Shown here one piece after another: positions 47,564 through 58,652 of a stretch of 64,000 nucleotides of DNA. Numbering within the stretch: position 1 is the stretch's first letter; every line of letters begins with the position of its first letter. The notes under the pieces are model-generated. The model searched no databases and was not told where the DNA came from. It saw only the letters and a program-made list of their open reading frames with translations. The position numbers were made by a program, and so were the translations under genes. The stretch lies in NCBI RefSeq assembly GCF_037975245.1, contig NC_092578.1, positions 1,364,001-1,428,000 on the forward strand. Reading direction: 5' to 3'. The stretch is from Apostichopus japonicus. Taxonomy: Eukaryota; Echinodermata; Holothuroidea; Aspidochirotida; Stichopodidae.

Positions 47564-50500
47564 CTAGAGAAGAACATTCCTATGAGTTTGGAGTTGAGAT
47601 TTTTGAAGACCTGTAGTGAGAATCCAGTCCATACTCATTATCACCTTAAGAAGACTCCAAGCATTCTCCCAGGCCTCTGTCTTACTGGTCACAGAATCAA
47701 GCACTATCCCTGGTTTATGAATATTCATAGAGGATCCAGACAGTCTATCAGTCACAAATCCAGTCTGCTTCTCACAATTGGTCTTACCAGGTCTGACTAA
47801 CACACTGGAAAAGTGATCCTGAGGTAAGCTGTGATGAATGCTGGCTTGATGAGCACTCTTTTGGTCGTCTAAAGAAATTAAACTTTGATCTCTGCTTGTT
47901 TGGACATCTGGACCAGCATTTATGGAATGAGTTGTATCATTCGTTTGATGAACTGCTTTGCAGTCTGAACGACTGGCTCTATCAGTCTCAGATAACAGAC
48001 TAGATGTGTCAGTCTTCATGTAGTGATCCACACTTGAACTGCTCTCTGTTCTACCAGCACAAATATTACAATTAGGAACTGATAGACTGACTCCATCAGT
48101 ACGACTGAAACCATCAGTACTAAGAGGCATGCTTTGTGTCCTGGCTTTGGCTTTATGACAGCCAGTTTTTGCCTCCTGCTCCTCAATCTCTTGAAAACCA
48201 CTAGTAGAAGTTGGAGCTATGTCAGTGAGAGAGTTCTGGCTGGTCAATAATGTAGAGTTAATTTCCACGGTTGTTTTCACCACTTTGTCCGGGGTCCAAT
48301 TTTTGTCTTGACGGGATGAAAACAGGGTTTCTATTACAGCCTCAGTGTCCAAATATGAGGCTGATACAAAATTCCTGATGGCAGTCTTGATGTCAAACTT
48401 TGACAAATTGCCTTGATTTGAAACTAACCAAATTATGAATTCTTCCAACCCCTCCTGGAATGCTTCGAGTACTCTCGTTTCTTCCAAAACTTTACGAGAA
48501 CCTTTCGGCTGACCCAGTGAGACTGTGAAAACAAGGATGAATAAGACAAATAAAATCGACCAATGCTTCAGAAAACAGTGAATAGGATGGACAGATCTGG
48601 TCTGGAGGGTCGTTTGGATAGTAAAACAATCTGGGTAATATATAAGCTTTAATACACTACAGCTTAGGATGCAATTTCATTGGAATGTACACAGTGAAAA
48701 ATAATTTCTCTCCTGCGTGATTATGGCATTCTGGGCTGTAACTGAATCTGTCCCGTTTAAATTTTAAATACTCATGAAATTTGAGTTTCATAAGTTGTAA
48801 TTATGTCCTTCATTTTTACACTAATGAATGTTTAGTTATCAGAGCAGGATAATGGAGGATATGTATGAGAGAGGCACTGGATATTCCAGGTGATGCTATA
48901 ATTATAATTAATCATAATATAATTAATCATAATTAATTAATTATAATTAAGTATAATATAATTATAATTAATAACTATAATTAATCAGTAAGGATTGCCA
49001 TTACTTTCAACAGAGCTATATGCAGCAGCATGAATGTTTATTGTTGGTAGAGTAGAGGGTTTACAGGCTCAGATCCAGGGGATGGGGGAGGGGGAGATGG
49101 GGGGTAATTTGCTGACTGGGGCCTTACCTTTATGTTCTTCTAATTTTCTTAATACTTTTAGTTCTGTTATTGCGCCTCCCAAACAAACGTATCGCATCTT
49201 CAATAAATCTCTCAACTTGTGATAACTTGACCAAAATTTTACTCTCTGTTCCTCTACATGAGGGTTACTTGGTCCACAGATTACCACTGTCTGAAATAAT
49301 GGAACATAAATGAAAAACCAAAATAGATATATTATCACCATAAACTTAATCCAAAACAATTCACATATGTAGACGATGTGACCTTAATAAAGAAGTACTT
49401 GGATGATCATTGTAACCTAAAACTGAAAGAAGATGAATTATGTTATGCTTAAGACTAACAGATGACTCAAGCAATGGAATTGAAAAATCTAAAGTAACTT
49501 ACAAAATGACAGAAAGCTGAAACAGTTGAATACAAACAGTTTACACCTTCTTTATCACACTAGACAAAACAATCACCAAGTATATTGATGCAATGTGAAA
49601 CTGAATGGCTCCTGTCCTGACTTCATACAACACAGGGGAGTTACATCGGTTTTCAACAAGGGAGTTTTCTCAACTGCCTTATTCGGTATAAAGGGTCAAA
49701 TATATTTTCAAACAATGATATAATGATCCCTGACCTTTGATCTTAAATTCTTAAACTACCCAACCACCCACTATTCAAATATTGTTATGAGCAACATTGA
49801 TCCCCGATCCAGACAATCATGTACAAGGGTCAGAGTTTGAGTAGTTTCAAACAATTACCTATAATGTCCACTTAACGACCTTTGACTCTGACCTGAATCA
49901 GGAAGACAAAGTAGGGCAATGTTTGAATCCAATGGGTGTGAGTCTGTGCTGTAGAAAGCCATTACTAAAGCTACCAATTTTCCTTGCTCGATAAACCATA
50001 AATTTGTGAAGATTTTTTTTTTCCCGTAGAGAGTAATACTGTTGAACTTGGCTAAATGCAGGAAACTTACTGACAAATGACTTGGCTCGATTTAAAATTT
50101 AGAATATCTCGTTAATTTATCTGATTAATGACAACAATGTAGTAAAAGCTATTACATACATGCAGGCTGTTAATTCCTGTTATTTTGATGAAGGCTGTTT
50201 GTTGGGTTTGAAGCTTTCTGACCACAGAATGCCAGCCTGCCTCCCAACAATCTATGTGGAGATTGTCACAAATATCATGCTGTGGACAAAAAAACAAAGA
50301 CAATGATAATCCTGATAATTATACTGATAGGGGGACACAATAAAGGACTGCTTATGATAATGGGGAGGGTGTTGGGGGAGGAGGGGGGCTAACAAGGCCT
50401 ACTATACATGGCTTTGTGTGGTGAACATTTGTTTTATTTGTACAGTGAATGTTTACATGTCACATTTGCAATCATGTATGTCAAAGGTCATTCTTCAAGT

Positions 50501-53500
50501 AGGGGAAAGATTCTTTTATTATACTGCCCTCATGCTGTCATTTATATCAGGTATTCTGATTTAAGTCTTTTTTATTATCTTGTAATGGGTGTAAGAAACA
50601 GGGCAAGTTTAACCCCTATAAAATTTAGGGCAAATGTTGGCAGCAATGTACAAGCCTTGAAAGATAACCAATTACAACTAATCACCTCTAAAGTAAGGTG
50701 CACCTCAGTCACACAAATTAGGACATTATCCTTCTGCCCCCCCCCCTACTTCTCACTAAAACTTATTTTGTTTTCCCCACAAAGTAGAGGGGTAACGCTC
50801 AAACTATATCACCCTCCTCTTTTTCTTCATACCTAGATTAGGAATGTTTCATACCTGAGTAATACATGTAAAATATACATTGATATGTGTATTTGTGACT
50901 GCACTCAAATACTCCAAGGCACTAAAAGGTACTGACGAGACAACCAGGATATCATTAGCCAAGCAGTAATCACATAGCTGAGTATCCACATGACCTTTGA
51001 CCAGAATCATTGAAACTTTCAGCTGCAAAGAGATTAAACTTGATTAGACCTTGTATCAGTATAGTCAGTGGTTTAATATCTATTATATTTATTACACTAA
51101 CAAGAATCATCAGTTCTGTGACCTGATGTATTGGTCCTAGCAGGATCTTGATCCTCTGAATAAGATCCTTCTAGGATCGACATGTCATTCCATCTAACTA
51201 CAATGGTGTTTTGCAGTAGATAAGCAGTTTGTTAACAGTTCATTTCACTCTCTCTCATGTACTGTTATTATAAAAGTGCTACATTCTAATATTAGGGCAA
51301 AGGTGGCCACCCTTTAAATAGTAGAACAACATAGAGTTACTCATTAAGAATGTCTGGTAAAGAAAATTGAACAATGATTTGAAGGAACAAAACTTTCAAA
51401 TAGTGCAAAAATCTCTTCCCATAATGGCCAGTTACACATCAATCCCTCTGACGACTTTAAAAGAAAAACTTCCCACTCTCTGGAACAAATTCATTTATTT
51501 AATGTAAATAGCTTCTTTAATAATCGTCTTCTTCGTAGTCTTCATCATACTTTGTTCTGATTCGATACAAGAAATGTTTATCCTACCTCCTGCAAGATTT
51601 GCTTAATGTTATCCAGCCATGATGAGTGACTGTCCCTTGCACTCTGTGAAAGGCTATCTGTGACAAGCTTTACTTCCATTGGGCCTTTGAAACCTGGATG
51701 TTTGAATCCAGGTGTCAAATCTCCATTGATTAACTGTGAATCAAACATAAAAATTGAAACCTAGAATACATATACAGAGCACCATGGGATATGTAAATGC
51801 ACATCTTAACAGACAATGGGGCATTGCACCTTTTGCGATATGTTATGCTTTGCAAAGAAGGAGAAGGATCTAAATACTAAATATTCTAATTTTACATATC
51901 CTTCTACCAAACACGCTATAGTGGGTAAAAGTTGTTTCTTAAATTTGACATTATTTCTGTCACTGTATTTTAGCCAAAAATGCAACAATTTATCTGTTCA
52001 ATGGCACAGTGGTATTAGACATGGTTGAATAATTACAGGAAAGATGAAATTATTCAGACCTCTTCTATTTCAAGATATCATCACCATTTGCTGGAAATGT
52101 TTTGTCATTTGTAACCTGTTCCACCAAACAATTCAAAGTTGCACATTTAAAGTACATATCATTGATTTTGTCCATTAACTTACCACTGCTCTCAAAGAGT
52201 TGCATCTAAGAGAACTCACAAGAGGAATCTGGTCTACCTCACATCTTAGCACCAACCCATCTATGATGGTGGAATCCTCTACAGAAGGACCAAGGACCTG
52301 GCAAACAAAAGGATCTCCATGGTGACTGCTAAAAAACAAGGAAAGCAAGATACTTATCCATGTGTAAAATGCAAGAAAAACATCATAACACAAAGTTATA
52401 AGCTAAAAAAACAAAAATTAGGGAAATACTACATAGCAACAGCTAGACTAGATAAGTATAAACCATCAGTACTCCCTCCACCCCCCTCTTCCCCTCCCCT
52501 ACCACAGGCATTACACTTTCATACTGCACAAATTGTTCATGCCACATTTAATAAATTAAACTCCTTCATTGTTAATGTCAGCTGAATCAAACAATGAGGT
52601 GAGTTTAGTTTTGTCCAAATATATCATTTTCTTCTTAAACAATGAAATAAATTTCACAGCTTGGTTTCTCTATCTGTTCTCACAACAAACCTGTTTTATA
52701 ATTTTGCATCTAAAAAGGTACAGGGAAATCGAATAAAATCACATTTAAAATGTATAAAAACAAATAAATCAAACAAGACAATTCATCCATTAAATGTTAT
52801 AATGTCTTAAAATCTGACATTTGTTGGTTTAAAATCAGTGACCAAATCATCCAATAAATCAATGAATAAATGAATAAAAGATATTGTTTATTTACTTATC
52901 CTGCAACTGCTTTAAGCAGATCTGCTTGGCTAAATTCATTGAAGACTTCGCACCATGAGATAAACTACCACTGGTAAACAGAAAGAAATATGTATCAAAT
53001 TGTGGTCAATTCATTACAATTTTAACAAGCAATCTTACACGATTCTTTGCTACTTTCGATAAAATTTCATTACTTTCCAGTTAGAATTTACATTTCCTCT
53101 ATAAAATGTTTCCAGATGAATTGAGTAACAAACCAGGTATTTACCATCTTGAGTTAAAAAAAAAAAACAGTCTGAGCAACAAACCATGTTTTTGCTTCTT
53201 TTTGTAAAAACCACCCAATTTTAACTTCTATTTTCTTGTTAGAGTAACCTTCAAGGAAGAGCAAATTATCAAAGGGACAACAGCAAACATTCTTAAAATT
53301 CAGCTCTGCTCTGTTCACAGACAGCACCACAACTAATTGGAACTTACCAAAGATTCAGAAATGCTTGAACTCTCTCATCATCAATATCCTCATCAGTTGG
53401 ACTGAGAGAATGTCTTGAAGAACTAGCAACAGAGTGAAAATGTTGAATACCTTTGTTGCTGCATGAGATGGGTTGATGAAGTGTTTGTTCTCCTACTCTC

Positions 53501-56500
53501 TCAGGAGATATTTCTCCTGGCTTCATTTCTACTTGAACTTTACCATTTCTCTCCATCTCTCTTAACTCATCATCACATTTCACACTTGGCAGAACAAACA
53601 ACCCTTTATCCCTGGGTGACTGAACAGGACTTGAAGGATGTGTTACGTTTGAGGAGAGATACATATTGCTCAATCTACCTTCAGAAGAAGAGTTTGCAAC
53701 CATTGCTCTGGGAGGTAAAATGGAGGATGAAGTCATAGGTTCTCCGTGGTTACCATGGTAACTTCCTCTATCATTCTCAGTCATTCTGTCATCATCATCA
53801 AAGGTCAGTCTATCTTGTAAATTTTCTGACTTCCCATTTGCAGGTTTGTAACGAGCTTTGTTTCCATTAGTTTTTAAACAACTCCTGTTATCTTCATCGA
53901 AAATTCCACCAGAAGTTGTCCGAGTAGTTTGAAAGTGTCTGCTATTCCTGAGTATCATTTGTATGGATGGAGCTTTGGGTTTCATTGATTTCACATCAAC
54001 ATTCAAGCTGCTTAATCGTGTTTCCAAATTTTCATCATTATTTCCTAATTCTACAGGAAGTAGGTGCTTTGTCATATTTTGATTGTGCTCCAGTAATAAG
54101 TTTCGTGTGTGTCTAGTCCCTGATGTAAGATTAATTTTGGTCTGTTCTTCTGATGCAACCATCTGATCATAAGATTGGACGTCAGAGATGGAATATTTAT
54201 CATTTGACATTCCTTGCTCTGTTGTCAAATTATCATCTTCTGCAGAAAGGGCTAACTTTCTTCCTGTCAATGACATCCTTTCTCCTAAACCATTATCATC
54301 ATCTTCATAATATCTGCCATTGTCACTTCTGGTCTTTTTTGCATCCTCCATAATTCCACAAGTTCCTGAGACTTGGAGCAAGTCTAGAGAAGCTTTGTTG
54401 CTAGGAGATGCATCATCCACTCTTATGCCATTTGTTTCTTTCAGGCTTGAGATACCAGAGTCACCAATAGAATCCTCAAAATACCAACCAACCTCATCAT
54501 CGCTGTTCATTGCTACTGATTCATGGATGACTTCCGACAAGTTTACAGAATTCCCTTTGTCAATCCTGTTGCTTGCTATTGCATCATCTCTTTCAGTTTG
54601 CCTAACGGAATCACTCTCATCTCCATCCCTATCGAAAAACCAACTTAAATCATCCTCAGAATAATTCACATCGATTTTTGAATCCTCTGACGACTCCAAG
54701 TTTTTTGTGCTGAACTCCAAACTAAGGTCGACTGGGCCTACTTTGCAGTCATCTGCTCCAAGCAAAGATCTTTGTTCCACCTGATTTTGTTGGATCATTT
54801 CTTTGGTTTGAGAGCTTTCTGTTCCAAACAATTGTGGTCTTTTATTTGTTGTCTCTAAGGTTTCTATAATATCTGAACAATCGATGGCTTCTTCCTTACA
54901 GGCATCTACACACACATGCATGATGCTATCCCCCAGAGAATGAATGGTTTCTACTGATATTCCCTGTCAAGAGAAAATTAAAAACAGTAGTGTAGTAAAT
55001 TTGTGAACAAAGACATTTTTTAATATTATTAATTGTATCTGAGACATTAGTAATTGGTTAATTTCTCAAATCAACAGCCATAGGAAAAAAGAAAGATCAG
55101 AAGAAAGGTAACATTGCCCCAATGTACGCTAAAAGACTAGAAATTGTCGCCAATTACTACAATTAAATCACTGCTGTTAAATCCTCCTCCAGATTACCAA
55201 GTACTAACATTTGGAGCCAACTTAAATGATCTTTAAGTGACATCATTTAGAGATGGTTTGGTATTGCGTGTTAATTTAAAACAGATATGTAAAAACACTG
55301 GTACATAATTAGATTTGGCATTTCTCTAGCTAAATTAATTTGATGATTGCATGTAAGTAATTGTCCCCAAATAAATCATCCAACTTGCAGTAATTCATTA
55401 AACATCGGGAAAACGAATATTTGATTTAAACAATGAAAGGGTTTTATGACTTCTAACCTTCACCCAAAAAACACCCCAAAAAAAGCCATGATTTATCTTT
55501 CTTTAACTAATGCGGTACAGCCTCATATACCAGCTAAACACCTACTTCGTCCAGCAGTGACTGTATGGCGTTTGCCCAGGTGCCAGCCATGCAAACTAAT
55601 GTGGTGCAGCCAGAGCCTATTCGTTTGGAATGATTCAAGCAAGCATCCCTAAGAAGATGGCCAACTGGATGCTATAGAAAAGGAAAACCAAAAATAAGGA
55701 ATTTATGTTAAGCTGATTATTACTTAAGTCAAAACCTAGGTTTAAGAAATGAAAATATTTACTTCTAAACTAAAACAAACACAGATTGATTAAATAAACA
55801 CTTTTAATTAACAACTACTATTATCGGCATGCTTCTAAACTTTCAAGCAATGAACCCATCTTAAATAAATGCTACTTACTTCTATATCCAGCAACGATAA
55901 TAACTTTTGGGTAGAAAAGGCGGCCTCACAACCATCATCTTCTGTGATAAATTTAATACTAAGATGAGAAAACAGAGTCGTGTAAAGAAGTTAACATCAG
56001 TAATCTATTCTTTCTTGGTATACTTGTTGGTTTACTTTTGAAAACAATGTGTTATTAAATTCAGAAGAAAAGGTGCAAATATGAGAAAAATGTTGCAGAA
56101 ACAAGAAACTTTTTGGGGGACATAGCCCTATTAGTCTACCATAGTGTAACGATTGTATGTACTGTGAGACTGAAATATATGGAACGCGAAAAGGACCACA
56201 ACATATGATGATGTTAATGATGATCTAATTTTATACGATCATGTACTGTAAACTTACGATCATGTACTAGAAATACACCATCATGTATTAAAAATTTACG
56301 ATCATGTACCAAACATATACGATCATGTACTAAAAGTATACGATCATGTTCTAAACATATACGATCATGTACTACAAACGTACGATGTACATCAAAACAA
56401 ATACGATCATGTACTAATAATGTTATGTTCAAAAAAAGTGGCGTCTGCATACGCGTATGTATATTCATATGTGGTGTATGCATACGAGTATGGATATTCA

Positions 56501-57625
56501 GTTTAAACTCATTAAGAACCATTAGGGGCGGGGCTTCAGTATCAACTTTGATATTCCTAGGGACACTTATATATGGATATGCATACGCGTATTCAAACGA
56601 CAATAATGGATATTCATACGCCACTTTTTTTTAACTTTTTTTAAGTTTTCAGTACATGATCGTATATGTTTTGATGTACATCTTACGTTTTTAGTACATC
56701 ATCGCATGTTTTGATGTACATCTTAGTTTTTAGTACATCATCGTATATGTTTAGTACATCATCGTAAGTTTTTTAGTACATGAACGTATAAAATTAGATC
56801 ATCATTAACATCATCATATGTTGTGGTCCTTTTCGCGTTCCATAGAAATACATGTGTTGTAACCTAACAAATTAACTAATGAAATACATTAAAAATAGCA
56901 TATTGTTATTAGCAAATTTATAATTTCCAACAAATACAAAGACATTATCTATTAGGAATAAAAAATAAAAGAAATTGTATGACTAATTTGTAAAAAAATT
57001 GGCCTACCTTCTTTCTGGTCCCAGAAATCTTTTGCAAGCAACAGCTTAAGAAATTAAGAAAGAAAAGTTATAATTACTCTCAGTAACTCTTTACTTTATT
57101 ACGTTATGAAAGGAAAGGGTTATGTTTTGATAATTAGTAATTACTGTAGGTTATCCAGATATAATCATCAGATATTATTATTTCTATTACTTATTGTAAA
57201 ATGTTGTAAGTTTTGTATAATCATGTTTTTTATTCAAAAAAAAATAAAAAATGTATTTAATATTAATATTGTTAAAAAGTGATAACTATTTACTTAATCT
57301 CTGCTAACTTATCAGTTGATAACATAATTAGAGATGGCAAATCTAATAAGCACAAAAATTTAATCCTAAGCATTATATTTTAGAAAATATAAAGTAGTTA
57401 TGGTGAAAATTTTGGAAAAGTTCATCAAGAATTTATATTCAGACCATCTTGCAACCTGATATAATCGAAACGATTAGGTAGAATAATGCAATGTATACCT
57501 GTCTATGATACCTTACTGCAAGAATGGTTGAGAAGTGTTTTACCCTAAGTTACATTCTTACCGATGGAATGTACAGCTTGTAGCCCAGAACAGCATTTTG
57601 CGGTGGTGGGTTCCCAGTATGTCAT
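47564..57625 (-). CDS. BBS12: BBS12 chaperonin-like BBSome assembly protein, 1,232 aa, twelve exons
   Basis: Group II chaperonin relative that, with MKKS, BBS10 and CCT, assembles the BBSome for cilia. Exons: 57562-57625, 57008-57044, 55880-55958, 55546-55671, 53348-54963, 52896-52970, 52184-52328, 51587-51733, 50855-51022, 50160-50279, 49128-49290, 47564-48522. All phases join. Matches to human BBS12 include GLQAVHS, RFLGPER, HPVGHLLRDACLNHSKRIG, SHGAKSSMNLA, LINGDLTPGFKHPGF, LKVSMILVKGHVD, KFWSSYHKLRDLLK with LGGAITE, and VTSKTEAWENAWSLL near the end. Human BBS12 has about 710 residues; the extra 520 come from Ser/Asp/Asn-rich expansions in exon 5 (residues 103-641) and in the last exon (914-1232). 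The start MTYWEPTTAKCCSGLQ is supported by phase only. A short-interval divergent neighbour, TTC19, lies 1 kb upstream. Confidence 0.88.
48893..48990. repeat. AT-only palindrome-rich tract
   Basis: About 100 bp of ATAATTATAATTAATCATAAT-type sequence made of overlapping inverted repeats. It is in the last BBS12 intron (48522-49128) and has no coding content. Confidence 0.75.
51130..51240 (+). repeat. Interspersed repeat with GATCC-type hairpin, copy 3
   Basis: CTGAATAA (51156-51163) precedes the hairpin GATCC-TTCTA-GGATC (51164-51178), followed by GACATGTC. The far end has GTAGATAAGCAGTTTGTTAACAG as in copies 1 and 2. It is the copy closest to a hammerhead core. It lies in the BBS12 intron between exons 8 and 9. 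Confidence 0.5.
56178..56844. mobile_element. MITE with long TIRs and ~21-bp subterminal repeats, 667 bp, TSD GAAATA
   Basis: Ends TATGGAACGCGAAAAGGACC, in inverted copies. Inverted homology continues for about 60 bp. The 6-bp duplication GAAATA is perfect (56172-56177 and 56845-56850). The left side has about eight copies of a ~21-bp unit with core TACGATCATGTACT, and the right side about five inverted copies. The 6-bp duplication, TA-pyrimidine termini and facing repeat arrays copy the plan of the 13 kb transposon. No ORF of its own. It lies in BBS12 intron 2. Confidence 0.88.
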
Positions 57626-58652
57626 TATTTTAAAGCACTATATAACTGTCTCATGTCAAAAGCACTCAGCAAAAAAGAAGAAGATCATCCTGAAAAAGAA
57701 AAGGAAACATCAGGAAAGAGAGGTACAAGGTAATTCCCACTTTCAAGCAAAAGAGTAGATTGAGTCAATTTAACTGTGGCATACAAGATCTATTTCCTCT
57801 CCTTTAGTGCCTTGCAGTGTGGGAGGTGATGTAGGATTCTAGGAAATTACAAATTGGTATATATTTAGGCAGTTTATACTACTACTAGTAGTACTAGCAC
57901 TAGTGCTATATGAATAATTGGTTTATTTGCAAGACTGCTTGATGAACAGAGGTGAAAGAAAGTACTGTAAGCAAATACAAACTACTGAAAGTAGACTGGG
58001 GCATTCACTTACATAGTTACATCTGCTACCAAATTAACCAATACAATCACCTGACACCTAGCCTATATACTTCCACAACTTAATATTTCGCACAACTGGT
58101 GACGAGATGTGCGATCGAATTTGCAGATGGGACTAGGCTAGCCTAAAAATAAATTAGTGCCTAGGCTTAGTATTCGATAGAGAAGTTACAAATTTTACCG
58201 TACTCAGGTATGGGATGTGATAACGATGCTTATAAAAGAAATCGACACCTATGTTTTAATTTGGTCCATATGTTCAATTATATATCCTTCACCGATGGCG
58301 ATCAATTCTGTTGATTTCTTCACCGCTATAGTTCTGCATGCACCTGCTGACACTGATCTGTACACTAGTGTACAGATCAGTGCCTGCTGATCATGAATTG
58401 GATTTGTTTACAAACAAGGAATTTGTTCGTTGGTGATATTGCACAATACATGCTGCTAAGAATAGCTGCATGTTTTTAAACGTTTATATCTCAGTAATAT
58501 ATTTTCAATATTGATCACAAATACTTCATTAAGAAGTAAAATTAAGACATTATAGTAACTTTTAAGACATTTATATTGCTAAAAAATGGTTTTTAGTATT
58601 TTTAAACTCGAACTTTAAAGTGCAAAATTCTCCTTCTGGCTATATTTTCAAA
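57626..58652. promoter_or_regulatory. Divergent intergenic region between BBS12 and TTC19
   Basis: About 1 kb separates the two proposed start codons, so promoters for both genes should be here. A 32-bp perfect palindrome lies at 58351-58382. No TATA box or X-box site could be defined by eye. Confidence 0.5.
58351..58382. repeat. 32-bp perfect palindrome
   Basis: Two 16-base arms, the left being CACTGATCTGTACACT, with no spacer and no mismatch. It is 271 bp before the TTC19 start codon. Confidence 0.95.

Noticed and set aside
56214-56624. 136-codon minus ORF with repeated HDRI-type peptides
   Set aside because: It translates the ~21-bp subterminal repeats of the MITE at 56178-56844.
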